Origin: Dipteris shenzhenensis
Lineage: Eukaryota > Polypodiophyta > Polypodiopsida > Gleicheniales
Direction: 5' to 3' (one strand)
DNA length: 64,000 bases
Assembly: GCA_047967505.1 (NCBI GenBank)
Contig: CM106541.1
Part shown: positions 31,210 to 44,987 of the stretch, piece by piece
How the letters are laid out: each line of letters starts with the position of its first letter
Numbering within the stretch: the stretch's first letter is position 1
Made by a program: the position numbers and the translations under genes
The notes under the pieces: generated by a model
Told to the model about the DNA's origin: nothing
Database searches by the model: none
What the model saw: only the letters and a program-made list of their open reading frames with translations

Positions 31210-32515
31210 TAACGGCAACATCTACATCATCAACATCATCATGTCACATCAAGTCTTATGCCAAGTTTGGCCCGGTACAATAGATGCTGGAGCTCTAGAA
31301 TAGAGGTCATGATGGAACCAATAGTTGGTGAGGCTGTGGTGGTATAAGATTAGGGATAGAGCATTGCTAGTTGTGTATGAGTGTGTCTAATGTGGTACAA
31401 CTCTACGTCTGACTAGGGCCACAGTAACTCCTGTACTTCGTGTGGGTTGTGCCCCACATATGGACATGGAAGGGATGTTTTCAAGCATGATTTGTGTGTC
31501 CTCCCTCTGTCGGGTATGTCATGTCACTTGCTCTGGATCTCTGCCTCATCAACTACCTAAGGAATGAGGGTTTGGGTGATCTGGTTGAAAGAACTCTATG
31601 ATCATGCTATGAGATGAGTCTACTTGTGTGCTCCACCCCTGCCTCTATAGTCTGAGCAAGTTCCCTTGATGCTTAACTGCCTCATGAATGAAGGTAGCAA
31701 AGCATCTCTGATGTAGATAGAAAGGAAGCGAGAGAGTAGTTTGGAGGTATCTATGAATAGACAATAGTAGCAGCCTCGAACCTGGGAATATATAGTGCAT
31801 CTAAAGATAAAATGCTCCTTTGACTCAATCTCCTGTAAATCACATAAGGCACAAATGCGTCTCTTTGAGAGTACTCATTGAGCTCATCCACTCTCAATAT
31901 GGAGTTGATGTAATGACACCTAACATCTACGGGAGATCACTTGCCAATCAAGTCCTAGACATTTGTAGCTATAGAAGGTACTTGCGTATGAACTGGTTGA
32001 CCTCATGATACCCGAGTGGGAGAAAAGGTGCATCAATCTTGTATTTAAAGGGTATTAATCTACCCATGCTCCAGTCTCTCAAACCATCAGCACGTGTGTG
32101 CATATTGGCATCTTTGATCTCCCTTAGCTATTAGGGCCATGGAGGAGGATAGTGCTAGCCATGGTACTCATGTCACCCTGAAGTATAATCACTGTATCGT
32201 TTGACACAATACAGATAAGTGATGACCTAGAAAGATGCATCAAGCACAACCTTGGTTTCACCAAGATTGACCTTCAAATCATGTGGCTCATAGAAAGATT
32301 GTAGGGAATGTAAATGTCTTTGGAGGCCCTTTGCAGAGGACAACAATACCACATCATTTGTGTACAACAAGATCTAAAGTAAGGAACCAATGAGCAATCA
32401 CCCAACCCCATTGTGTCTCCATAAAAGTATCAAGCTTGTCTATATAAAGGCCAGACAGAGTTGGCGAGAGAGGACACTCTTGTTTGACCCAGATAGTACT
32501 CATAACCCCTTCTAT
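31210..32515 (-). pseudogene. LINE-B copy 3: late reverse transcriptase to 3' UTR
   Basis: The minus strand, read across frameshifts, gives ECPLSPTLSGLYIDKLDTFM (near 32480-32420), a LLYTNDVVLLSSAKGLQRHL segment where the RT catalytic Y-A-D-D would be (here Y-T-N-D), and DLKVNLGETKVVLDAS (near 32280). Further down a CDLQEIESKEHFIL segment (near 31830) matches the CDMQEVDTKEHFIF of copy 2. The 3' UTR with clustered CAT triplets ends at the (GA)n tract at 31207. This is the longest LINE-B RT piece here and is inactive. Confidence 0.65.
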
Positions 32516-32547
32516 TTAGCTAGCTCATGTCTAGACTTTCCATGAAA

Positions 32548-33655
<1,108 letters not shown>

Positions 33656-33663
33656 CAATCAAT

Positions 33664-34564
33664 CGAGCTTTGACATTTTGCGAGTAAATTTTTTGCGAGT
33701 TTTTCAAGTATTTTATGTGTGAATTTTATAGGTAGTGGCTAGTTAGAAATCTTGCATATCACCATGCAAGTATAAATAATAATAAAAACAGGCAATATCT
33801 TTCATAAACATAGGAAACACTCAATGGAAACCATGGAGCTTGTTTTATTAGAGGACATCTCATCATAAATACCTTGGATCAATAGATCACCATTAAGTTA
33901 CAAAGGCAAGCAAGCAGTAGCCAAGCATCATTGCATTCGTGGTTGAACCAAGCATAAATAGCTTGAAGCAATAGATCATTGGTGCGCTATAAAGATAGGG
34001 TGCCAAAAACTTTTTTTCCAGATGGCATTTTGGGGTTTCATCTAAAGGTACACATGTTTGCAGTCGTTTTCAAGGTTTTTGGGCCTTTTGAGCTCATTTT
34101 TGGTGTCAAAGAGGTCAAATTGTGCATGTATCAAAAGTTTTACTTTTTTCCAACGAATTTATACCCCTTTAGCAACATAGTTCAAGTTTTGTTTTGTTCC
34201 ATGGAATTACCAATGGAGTAGAGTAACGATGGTCATCCATAGGTCCAATATTAGAACATTTGCAATTTGTAGCTTTGTGGGAGATGTGTTTGTTTGTATT
34301 GGGTCCTCTGCACATGTAAGAATACAAGTTGTGCATATAACAAGATTTTAAATTTCTCCCAATGCTAGATGCATAGTTCTACTTAAATTTTCCCATTTAA
34401 AAAAATCATTATGGTTGAGTCAAATCAATCCTTGTAGCTAGAGATCAAGGTGGTTGTAAGAGTTCTACACCATACGATCTTTAATGGCATGCCATGAGCT
34501 ATAGAAAAAATTCAATAAAAACTCGCAAGACTCACAAAAACTTACTCGCAAAAAGCGAAGTCCC
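33664..34564. mobile_element. Non-autonomous hAT-like DNA transposon with 8-bp target duplication
   Basis: A 901-bp segment is flanked by identical 8-bp caatcaat (33656-33663 and 34565-34572). Its ends are imperfect inverted repeats rich in tttgcgagta. The left reads ctttgacattttgcgagtaa, and the right, inverted, reads acttcgctttttgcgagtaa, with one gap. Subterminal gcgagtttttc/gcgagttttta motifs repeat inward. An 8-bp duplication and short imperfect TIRs with repeated subterminal motifs are hAT hallmarks. The interior, including an 80-codon frame at 33979-34221, shows no transposase. Confidence 0.7.
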
Positions 34565-34572
34565 CAATCAAT

Positions 34573-35164
34573 AGAACTACTAAAACTTATATCATCTAAA
34601 CTCTTATTGGAGTGGTATGACATCAATAACCATGGTTAACCCATCTCTTATGCAAATTAACTTTCATTTAGCTTAAAACACATCAAAATCCTAGAATACA
34701 ACTTGTAACATCTATGCTCTAATTTAGTGCTTAGACGTCCATAGCCATGGTTAACTCATCTGTTATGCAAATTGACTTGCACTCAGCTCAGAACACATGT
34801 TAAAATATCATAAAATCTTGCAATTAGGACCTAGCTCATCGCTTACTCACAAACTAGAAAATATCTCGAGGCTAAGCAATTATTCTTGCGTAATATAACC
34901 TAGCATCCTTACTGAATCATGGGAACTTAAACTTGATGTACGATCTATGTTCCAAGATAGCTTGCAATACACAACAAAACTCCAAACTCCATAAGATCAT
35001 AAATCTTTAATGAGAACTAAAACATAAATTTTCAAACTCTTCCAACCTTTACAACCTAAAACAAGAGCATCAATTACCAACAATCAACGAGATGTGGCTA
35101 TAACACAACAAATACAAACACACACATAAGCATGCAACGCAACAAAATCACAAAACAAAATAAA
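34573..35164. other. No recognisable gene
   Basis: AT-rich. Two phrases are repeated about 120 bp apart (ccatggttaac(c/t)catct(c/g)ttatgcaaatt near 34632 and 34744), suggesting an old duplication. Confidence 0.5.
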
Positions 35165-35199
35165 GAAAGAAATGGTGGTCCTCAAGGAGCCTGTTTCAA

Positions 35200-35510
35200 A
35201 GAACCTGCTTACTGCATAGGGAGTCTTTGAAAGAGGTTCAAAAAACTAGGGTGGGGGACTATACATCCAACGAAATCCTTGCACTGTGAATACATAGAAG
35301 ACACATACATGCTAAGCCTTGCAAAAATATGGCCATCTCTCGACGGTCGTTCGAGATCCCATTGCCCCTTGCTCCCAAATAGTGCACAAGATATATTGCC
35401 AAATGGCAATGAGGGTGGCTATCGAGGCAAGTTGGTGGCCTCCCGCCGGCAATCCACAATAGAGAGACCCAAATGTTCCAAGTGGTGATGTTGAACATCA
35501 TGTCCTAAAT
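35200..35510 (-). pseudogene. Possible copia RNase H remnant
   Basis: Minus-strand frames share an arrangement with 43690-43930, which leads directly into a recognisable copia RNase H end. Shared phrases include catttggcaatatatcttgtgcac versus catttggtaggatatcatattcacc. No motif by itself proves the call, so confidence is low. Confidence 0.25.
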
Positions 35511-38020
35511 ATTAACCTTCGATGAGGATATATGATGCTATTGAGAAAGTAGAGTCACATCTTGATCAAAACTATTTCTTGATCCAATGGGCCTCATTAT
35601 TGTTACCTCATCGTGATCCATTGCAGTCTCTTTGAACTAGCACAAAAAATAAACAGAGGAAAGAAAATCTTTAGTTGCATTTGTTGTACTGACATGTCGT
35701 CTAGTGTAGACTAGCATATACTTAGAGGGATATGCAATGTTAATGAGAAGATAAAGACCCGAGATAAGTTCTTTGAGCTACCAATTGCAAGAACCTCCCC
35801 ACACACATATTTCTTAGATAAATACCAATTCCAGCCAATAGTGTATCTTCTAATCAAGGAGGTCATGCTACCACACCTTGACATGATCAACGTTATAGTG
35901 CCTTTTGTTTTGACTCCCCACCATAATTTTGGCAAAATAGGGTCTAAGGATGATCAAATTTTACTTTTCAATTCATTATTGGAGAGATAATTTTTTTGTT
36001 TTGCAGCTCATTGATCTGATGTAGTTTTGCAAGTTATGATGTTTTTTGTGTCGAATTCCCTCCTTATTTTGCTAGGAAAATAGGAGCTTAGGAATGATCA
36101 AATTTCAATTATTGGATAGAGCATAAGAAATTGAGCATTTTTTGCCTTTCACAACTGATTAATCACATTTCCAACCTCTAGGCTTTTATAAAAATTGGTA
36201 AGTCCCTCAGAGGAGATCAAACTCCACTAATACAATTGAGCCATGGCCTAAAATACATATTAGTAGACTCAACTCCCTTAAATCTATAATTGATCTTTAC
36301 ATTCTTATATCTAAAATGCCACTTTAATCCTTTTGTGTAGTGGCCTATTCGTCACATCCATGATTCAATTGCCAAAGTGATTTCTATTGGATTTAGTATA
36401 GTTTCACTTAGTTGCACTACACATGATGTTGTACTACACATGATGTCCTTGTGAAGTTATGGTATTGACTATTTTTAGCATTTTTTCTTGCACATATACA
36501 TCAATCTTGTATTGGCACCCGATCTCTTATCACTCAATCTCAAGAAAGGAAAAGGGCCATTTGCCTAAAAATTCTACTTGCAAGTCGCACGGCCTAGCTT
36601 TGTCTTTCGATTGAGCATCTTGGCTTGAACAGTTTTATTCACTATCTTATTATTACAAGTTGACATATGGCATCCAATTGCTCCATCATGGCTGAGAAGT
36701 CCTCTCACATTCATGCAACTTGGATTATGGACTCAAGCTAACATGCTGATTGCAACAACAAGACCAGCACAATGTACCCAAATTACAACCACAACATTCA
36801 GACTCTCATGTCTTGTACATGGCCCTCCATTCACTACTCTTCATACAGCCTCAGCCTCTGACTCAATATAAACAATGATGGTTGACACTTGCCTTATGCA
36901 AAGGTGTGATAGTGGGAAACTGTAGTGCACTCAACCATTGTGAAGGGGCAAGAGAGAGCTAAATGTTGGATAGCTCCTCCTTTTGAAGACAACCTTGGAC
37001 CATCTGAATGAATTCCATCATGATAGTCTTCCATTCACGTCTTGGCCCCTTATGACCATGATGAGACTCCAAATTTGCTAAAGGCTAAGGAAGGATGACC
37101 TTGCCATTGGATGAGAGATCCTTGTGGCTATTCCACAATCTCCTCAACCAAGTGACCATCCCAAAACCCAAAAATCTTTGCTCATCTCAGATCTCACAAG
37201 CTCGCACATGTATAGACCAAAAAAAATTTGAGAAGTCAAAACACACACCACGATAGACAACTTCTGAAATATAGATTTCATGCCCCACATCTGTCACAAC
37301 TTTCACATTATTAATTTCATGCTTACATCTTTTACAACAAGTGCATACAATATACAATTAAATTTGGAAAGCACATACCAAGAGAGCCAACTCCAAAATA
37401 GTTTCATGCTCTAAAAGATGTGGATTGAACTTAAGCTCCATGTATAGCAATACTCGTTATGCTTTGTCAATGAGGCAAGTGCAACTACCTAGATCTACTT
37501 CAATCATTATTGCTACTCCCTTTCCTCCATGTGCATTCAGAGGCTTCAATAGTTACATGAAGAAATGAGCCAAATGGATCCTTATAGTGAGGGAGGTCCA
37601 ATGTACCCCCCTCCCAATCTAGAATAACTTACCCGTAAAGGGTGAACTTGGTTCCAAATTTGAGTCAAACCTACTGCACATTCACCTCAACTTGCAAGAT
37701 CCAAGAGTAGATGGCCAACCCCACCATCTTGATTAGCTAACCAGTAAGCAGATGATGCTAGCTACTAATTGGGCCTATAGTTTGACAAATATTTGCTTTA
37801 AATATACCTCCATTATATCCTTCCAACCCTCATGTCTAGCCATCCATTCTATGCATGTGGTAGCCTTCCATGATACCCAAGTGCTAGTCTCCATGTTGCC
37901 CATATCCTAGCCCAATCTCTCCTTAATTTTCCTTACCAACATTGTACACATCTCATCTCCCATTCTATAAAATCTTTCTTCCTTTTCCTTCATACCTTCC
38001 TTGTTGATGATACAGTTTTC
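35511..38020. other. No recognisable gene
   Basis: Long AT-rich stretch with only short, unsupported frames and no repeat array. It may include old LTR sequence upstream of the primer site at 38292. Confidence 0.45.
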
Positions 38021-38291
38021 AAGTTGGCATTTAGTGCTACATTAGTCAAAGTGACAATTAATGACATGGTAGTCAAGGTAATCAATGACATGGTAGCTAA
38101 TCCACACAATAATGTATGGGTTAGAGTCCTTATCAGGGATACATGGAAATCTATCGTTAGGGATAGAGCTAGAGTGGAGGGTTTTCTTCATGGAGCCTAT
38201 TTAGAAGATCCTACACAAGTCGTATACTAATGTAATACTTAATACAAGCATAACTAAAGAGAGAATAATGCAAGATACATACCCATTATAT

Positions 38292-38303
38292 TGGTATCAA
38301 AGC
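38292..38303 (+). promoter_or_regulatory. Primer-binding site, initiator Met tRNA (decayed LTR element)
   Basis: TGGTATCAAAGC differs from the usual plant site by one base (G to A). The preceding 60 bp (about 38230-38291) resemble the end of the LTR-like stretch at 40380-40447. Confidence 0.55.
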
Positions 38304-39329
38304 ATCAATACCTTTCATCCTCATGATTTTGAGAACTAGTGGGGGGTAGGAAGTGGAAGCATGACACCCTGAGTGCCTTTTACCTTAGGCAATCTCTGCA
38401 AGGCTCCTCTTCATCCTTTAGCCATAGTACTATATTCATTTGGCTTTATCCGTTGTACATAAAGAAGGGGGTTGAAAATTTCAAAGGTATGTCCAGAGAT
38501 TCAATCCAATTCATACAATAAATTATGAGCTCATGATTAAGGGATGCAAAAGAGACATAAAGCGACCCTTAACAAAAAGTATCCAACAATAGATTCAAAG
38601 TATGCTAGTTTTAGAAATGTGGGGAGAAGCAAAAGGCACAATAAGGAGCACCTCTATAATTATTGCCATGAGATAGGCCATGATAAGAAGCATTATTTAC
38701 ATTTGTATTGTCCTTGAGATTGGCCATGATAAGAAGAATTGTTCACATTTACATCCCTCGAGCTAGTGCATCCATCATAACCACCCTCCATCAAGACTTA
38801 TCATAGCCCTAGATGTAGTCTTAGTAGCCTCAACTCAGCACAAGTGAGACTCTCCAAAAGAATTAGTAAGGGAGGTTCTCATGTGCTATGGACAAGTAAT
38901 AGGACACAATGTTAATGTTCTTTTTCATAGTCATAGTTTGAAATACTTTATGGATGGCCACATGGTTGTGCCCCACATGATAGTTAGCCAAGGTGCTCAA
39001 TATTTATAATATGTTTTGACATGCTTTGTGTGGAATCTAGCAACCTCAACACTAGACCAATAGCACAAGATGTTGATGCACATCAATGGGAGGGAAAAGA
39101 AATACAGCTTCATTGTCACCTAGTTAGGCTTGCAAACATCAGCTTAGGTGTTCCATGGCTTGACAACCACATAGAAATCATTAATTGTGATACCATACCA
39201 TTACAATGTAGTCCCAAGTGGTTCAAATGGTGCTCAAACTTTCAAAGAAGCAAATAGCTAGTTCATGACCTAGCATCATCCTCTATCTTATGGACATGGT
39301 AGGAGATTGTGGATGTCATATTAGCCATG
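38304..39329 (+). pseudogene. Decayed gag-protease region of a Ty3/gypsy element
   Basis: Plus-strand fragments include a knuckle-like YNYCHEIGHDKKHYLH, duplicated at low similarity by a second GHDKKNC-like stretch (38650-38745). A frame at 39021-39257 has RLANISLGVPWLDNHIEI then LQCSPKWFKW, reminiscent of the region after the protease flap in plant gypsy elements. No RT is present between it and the polypurine tract at 39330, so pol was lost or never carried. Confidence 0.4.
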
Positions 39330-40447
39330 TAGGGGGGATATGTTGGTATAATTTAGACAAACTAGAGAAATCTTTAGTTATTCAATCCAACATGTCCAAC
39401 CCTTAGGTCTAGCAAGTTTGTGGGCAAGATTATACAAACCTATCCTCTATTCTAGTTCAGTAATAGGGGATGCCATGGGAATAGAACATCCTATGGCCTT
39501 CTACTCAATGATGATATAGCCTCAAGGTCTAACAAACCCTCATACAAGGCTAGATAAATAGTGACAAGTCCACGTGGTAGTGATGAAAGCTACCATGTCA
39601 TTTATGGAGGCATCCATTACCAACCGAGTCATCTATGTAGGCTACCATGTGATCAAGGTAGGCAACCATGCCATCTATGAAAGCTCTATGAAAGCTATCA
39701 TGTCATGTAGGGAGGTGGCCATTACCAACCTATATAATAATCACTACTAGATAGCCATGCAAACTAGTGTGGGGAAGAACAATAGCCATCAAAGAGGAGG
39801 TCAAGCCTAGAAGGACAACAAGGATCTGTAATAGCTTTTTATAACTTTTAATTTGTGTCTATGAATAAGGGATAGATATTGATTCAATTTACAAAAATGG
39901 CAATTATAGACCAATTAATGAATGGAAACTACATGCCAATTTAAGAAATGGTAGTTACAAGAGTTTTGAAGGCTATAAAAGGAATACAAAACCTCATTCT
40001 TCAACTAGCATCACCTAGTTTAGCATTTCAGCTAGTAGCCTTAGCAACCATCAACCTCTTTCTAATAACCGTTTCAGCCACCCTAGCCTCTCCATAACTA
40101 TTGCTTATGTTAGAGGAGATCTTAGCTCAACTATAATATGATTTATCCATACGTAGTAAACCATAGTCTCCTAGATTCAAACTTGAACTCTCTATTGAGG
40201 AATCACATGTTATATTTAGACCCCCTTGTTGAGGGAAGCCTTTGGTGCCTCATTGGTGATTTTAAAGGATAATAGAATAAAGATAGTAGCTATCAAAAAA
40301 TCTTAGTGCAATAATTATGAGTGTGATGAGATGTTTCTTATGCATTCACTCCCTCTCTATTCTTGATTAGCATTCATGCTTCTACATCCAATAGTTAGTA
40401 TGAGCATAAGTAGTGAGAGAGTAATGTAAGCTTCATGTCCAATTACA
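39330..40447 (+). repeat. Polypurine tract and probable 3' LTR of the decayed element
   Basis: taggggggata (39330-39340) is followed by TGTTGGTATAATT. The stretch ends near 40447 with a segment resembling the sequence just before the primer site at 38292. A matching 5' LTR start is not recognisable, so the length (about 1.1 kb) is an estimate. An (acc/tcatgt) irregular repeat lies at 39560-39720. Confidence 0.4.
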
Positions 40448-40872
40448 AACATATTCACAACTCCATTTATTCCAATCAAACTAGCCATCTCAATGTTCCC
40501 CTTGACATTCCTTTTTTATTCTGCTTCTCTTGCTTCTTGGCTATGATGGCTTTTAAGCTTGTTCTTTCTTGAAATGTATTATTTGGGGTATGAAATTTTC
40601 TTTGAAATATTTAGTATTCTAATTCTTTTTGTTCATCATGGTGGAGATTTATTTTTCGAAAAGGCATACAATTTCACAACCACAAAAACTAGAAGTAAGG
40701 TTGAAATTTCAAGTTCAACTAGGATAAAATTTCTTGGAAACAAAGAAACCTCTAATATTTTTCAAAGTATTAAGTTTTTTGGAAATAAAGAAAGCTCTAT
40801 TAATTTTCAAAATCATGCATTTGTGAAAGCATGTTTCCAAAATTTTTGAATTGATTAAGATTTAGAAATTAA

Positions 40873-40932
40873 AACAAAAATTCAACCAAACAACACAATA
40901 ACTCAAATTTGCACAAAAGTGAGTGAGTGAGT

Positions 40933-41003
<71 letters not shown>

Positions 41004-41120
41004 GAAGGGGGAGGTAGATAAGGATACCAAAATAGCTCATGCGGTGTAAACAAGTATCACCCCTTCTAGAGAAATAGAAATTCAACCAAACAACACAATA
41101 ACTCAAATTTGCACAAAAGT

Positions 41121-41215
<95 letters not shown>

Positions 41216-41228
41216 GTGAAGGGGGGGA

Positions 41229-41292
<64 letters not shown>

Positions 41293-41372
41293 GAAGGGGG
41301 AGGTAGATAAGGATACCAAAATAGCTCATGTGGTGTAAACAAGTATCACCCCTTCTAGAGATATATTCGAGA
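40873..41372. repeat. Duplicated module around (GA)n
   Basis: Two tandem units, 40873-41082 and 41083-41372, each run aattcaaccaaacaacacaa, gcacaaaagtgagtgag, long (GA)n, gtgaagggggaggtagataa, then aagtatcaccccttctagag. The second unit has an additional (GA)n/gacgtgaaggggggg block. All frames here are Arg-Glu or Ser-Leu repeats. Confidence 0.95.
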
Positions 41373-42324
41373 TTATCTCTATTCAATGATTCTTGGCCAT
41401 GATAACAATAGAAATTTTAAAACTTTGGAGGAAAGTAACAAATTTGAAGTTCCTAGAAGTGCCTAGAAACCAATGAGTCTAAAAGTTGCTAAACGTAGAA
41501 GCAACTATTTATTACCTTTTTCAAGTGAGAGGAATACGAAGAAGAAAAAGCATGTCAAAAAATTCATTGGTGAGCCCAAGGACAATGACTTATGTTGAAT
41601 TCCAAAACTTAGTCCAAGAAGATAGATAAGATAATAATACTCAAGAGGTTGATATAACTACTTCCCAAACACATTCACAAAAGTCATTCTACCCACTAGA
41701 AGCATTAGTATCTCTAATCCACATCTAGAATCCGTTACGTGCATAATTCCATAACCATACTTGTTGTAAGGGTAAAGGTGAAACCTTGACCATGGGTGCA
41801 AGCTTATTATAATGCAAATTCTATCATGCATTTTTAATCCATTGAGTTACTAGTACAAGGACCACATGTAGTTAGTATGGTCATTTATATGTGCAATGAG
41901 AATGTTGCTATGAAGTGCCATCATGTGTACTTGATTGTATATATATTCAATATGCTGTAAATAGATATAGAGAATGAGAAGAGTGACATATACGATTTAA
42001 CTCGTTACGTTGCATAAGTAAGAAAGGAGCCATGTCAGGACATGTGATGGCCATATCCTAAGGAAAGTATGGTCATGGCCCTAGTAGGGGTGAATATTTT
42101 ATATTAACATTCCATATGTACATGAAGGCTATTCAACGAGATCCTAACCAAAGGATACCGGGAATAAAATTAACTTAATGCTACACTAGACCTATGCCAA
42201 GGCCTTGGGAGAAACCAACAGCATATGGGAACCATTGATAATTCACATAAGTACATGTGGATGGATAATGAAAGGAAAGTTGAACTTGGAGGAAGTTGAA
42301 GACTAGACCTCAAATTTGGGAAAA
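41373..42324. other. No recognisable gene
   Basis: AT-rich, with no supported frame and no repeat array. Confidence 0.5.
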
Positions 42325-42560
42325 CTAGACCTAGTTCACATAGTCTACTTGGATGGGAGCTAAGTTCATGTAGTTTGGTGGGATGGAAACTAAGCTCATC
42401 TATTTTGGTTACATGAGATAAGTTCATTTAGTTTGGTTACATTGGAACTAAGTCCATTTACTTTGGTTACATTGGAACTAGTCCACTTGAATTGGTTACA
42501 TTGGAATTAAGTCCATTCACTTTGGTTACATTGGAACTAGTCCATTTGAATTGGTTTCGA
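42325..42560 (+). repeat. Minisatellite, about 30-bp unit, about eight copies
   Basis: The unit resembles agtccatttactttggttac followed by attggaacta, with alternating a/g substitutions. The later units are the most regular and the first ones degenerate. Confidence 0.85.
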
Positions 42561-43319
42561 ACATGCTTGAAAGTGGAGAAAATCTATTTCCTCAAATCTT
42601 TTACTCTTCTTAGTCTCTCTCTCTCCTTTATTTCCATGCCTTGGGCCTGAGCATAAGTCTTTGGATGGCATCTTGATCTGTGCACAAGGATTTGTTGTGT
42701 GTTTTCTTGAATTTTTACTCTATCTTGAGTGTGGGTTATGTTGTGATGAAGATCTAGTTGAAAGAGTTGTTGCAATTTCTTTGTATTGAGATCATTTTCC
42801 TATCTCTTTATAGGTAGGAAGACTGCGATGAACTCTTCAATAGAGGATAAAGGTCTTCTCTTATGTTTTCATGAAATTTCTCTTATTGTTTGCATGTTAG
42901 AACTACCTTGAGTTCTAGATGAGCATCTAGATGTTGTGGTAGTACTTTCCTTTGATAGACTTCCTCATAAGATAAAAAGCATGAGACATGGATGATGAAA
43001 TGAGAAATTATGTAAGATCGTGAGAGATTCATTGCCACTAAAGATGAAAGAATCATTGCCTTCATGGTTAATGGGGGGATCTAAGTGGATGTATCCCTCA
43101 TGTGTGAATACGGTCCTTTTGGGGTGTGGTCCCCCATTTAAGCCCCATATCGTGAGCCATAAGCATTTATATTATTGCATATGTTTCTTTGTTTGAATTC
43201 AATTTTATTTATGAATTCTTTTCCTTATGAACGTGGTCTTAATATGTGTTAATTTTTATTTTAAGGTGGAAATTATGATTATGAGAGTGCGCTCAATGGA
43301 AGCAGAATGGAAGAGGGGG
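42561..43319. other. No recognisable gene
   Basis: Short frames only. A copia LTR (see the next entry) may extend into the last part. Confidence 0.4.
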
Positions 43320-43453
43320 TGAGAGAGGGAGAGACACACTAGTTTTGGTGGGTGCAGAACACCCTAATCTTCTATGTCATTCATATATATATGTGTTTGA
43401 GTATTGTACATAGCTAGGGTAGGCACAGTGTCCTTCAACCCCCACAACCTCCC
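43320..43453 (-). repeat. Start of a copia LTR with polypurine tract (minus strand)
   Basis: On the minus strand gggaggttgtgggggt (43453-43438) is directly followed by TGAAGGACACTG, a plausible LTR start at 43437. The far end of the LTR is not identified. Confidence 0.5.
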
Positions 43454-43960
43454 ACTTAAAGGCCAATGTGCCTTTAAAGGAGAACAACTAGTGAGCATAA
43501 TATCTAGTGCCCATCAATACACAACAATATTCAAACCGTTGACTAGGTAGACTCTTTGTCAGCATATTTGAAGGGTTACCATCTATGTGAACCTTGAGAA
43601 GCTCTATGCGCTTGTCCTCAAGTACCTCCCTGATGAAATGGTACCTGACCTCACAAGGATGACACCCATTCCGGATCTCATGGCACCTCGCCTATAGAGA
43701 TTCTGAAACATGAGCTAGCAACCATGGTGGTGGTCTATATACCCAGCAAAAAACCCTCGCGGACAAGGTGTAGAAGATGCATGATGGTCAAATCTGACAA
43801 AAGCACTCATGTCTCTCGACTATTGCTCTTGAGCCTAGAGTACCGCACTACCAAATGGTGTACAAGGTGAATATGATATCCTACCAAATGGCTACTAGGG
43901 TAGCCATCGGAGAAATCGCCTGACCAAAAATTATTTCTTGAACTAGTTTGGTTGCAAGCA
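43454..43960 (-). pseudogene. Copia RNase H C-terminal fragment
   Basis: The minus strand reads CEVRYHFIREVLEDKRIELLK then VHIDGNPSNMLTKSLPSQRFE, the conserved end of copia RNase H, stopping shortly before the polypurine tract. Upstream, across frameshifts, an SSHLVGY...TL-like segment may be the preceding RNase H core. It is cut off at about 43960, 80 bp before the LTR element inserted at 44043. Sequence beyond 51116 does not continue it recognisably. Confidence 0.6.
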
Positions 43961-44037
43961 AAAACTGCTAACATCTCAGCTTCTACAATAGGGTGATTTA
44001 TGTAGGTGGAGCAAGGAAGCCCATGGCATGGGCATGG

Positions 44038-44042
44038 CTATT
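44038..44042. repeat. Target-site duplication ctatt (left); partner at 51112-51116
   Basis: A perfect 5-bp direct repeat directly outside the TG and CA ends of the LTRs. Confidence 0.9.
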
Positions 44043-44490
44043 TGTTAGTGGTGTTTCCAAAAGATTGAAAAACACCTACACATATCCACTCCTAGCAATG
44101 GAAATGCCAGGGCCACGGACTTAAATCTAACTAATGCCAAAAAAAGCAAAAGATAGTACAAAACATACAAGGAACTAAGACAACTATTTATAAAGTAGAA
44201 TTGCAAATAGTTTGTATTTCAGCAGATGGCAACAACAACTATGATGCAAGAGATGAAGATCAGCTTATAACAACATCCGATAGTGGTCCAGATGGGTAAC
44301 AGTCAGAAATAGACATTGTTCCAAAAATGATGTGGTGGATAAGGCCACTACTACTGGCTATAAGGGATAGTTATATTTGACCCTATAGTTACAAAATTAT
44401 CCACTACTTACTAATGTAACTCCCCTTTACTAAAGGTCTACTAACCCTCCTTGGTTGAGGTCCACGTGGGTGGAGAGGTCATCCTCAACA
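44043..44490 (-). repeat. LTR of the 7.1-kb element (3' LTR in element orientation)
   Basis: 448 bp, homologous to 50690-51111 over its whole length, with about 90% identity by eye plus small indels. The insertion is therefore not recent. Confidence 0.9.
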
Positions 44491-44987
44491 CCTCGCACAC
44501 CCAGTGGTAAAACTTTTTGCAAAAAAGTGGAAGACTTAAACCCTTCACTAGAAGTAGTCCATCAGATGGACCTTGATGGTATGGGTTGAGTTTAGATCTA
44601 TTATTGCTCTCTTAGCAGCAAGTGGGTTTGCTTCATCTATAACTTCTCTATAGGTTTCATTCAGTTTTGGTTCCTCCTTAAGTGTAGTCTGTGCCTCTTT
44701 AAAATCTGCACTGTGGGCTAAGGCCTCTGGTTGGGGGTAGCTATGATTTCTGTATCTTGATATTTTGCATCCTTGAAAGTGGCATGCTTTGCAAAAAACT
44801 ATGTGGATTGGTTCTTCTATGTTGCAGCTGGCTTCTCAGGCTCTGTTTTGAATTCCAATAATTATGTCTCAACATCTATTGGCATCTGACTCTGTTTTGC
44901 ACCCTATGCTGTAGCTCAGAGTATTTCCAATTCCTGTGCCATGATTTCATATGCGTAAGCAGTAGATGCAAAGGCCTCATAAGGTCT

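Noticed and set aside
40920-41310. Regularly repeated modules considered as a CRISPR-like or satellite array
   Set aside because: There are only two units, each dominated by (GA)n, with no repeat-spacer structure, and the context is plant nuclear DNA.
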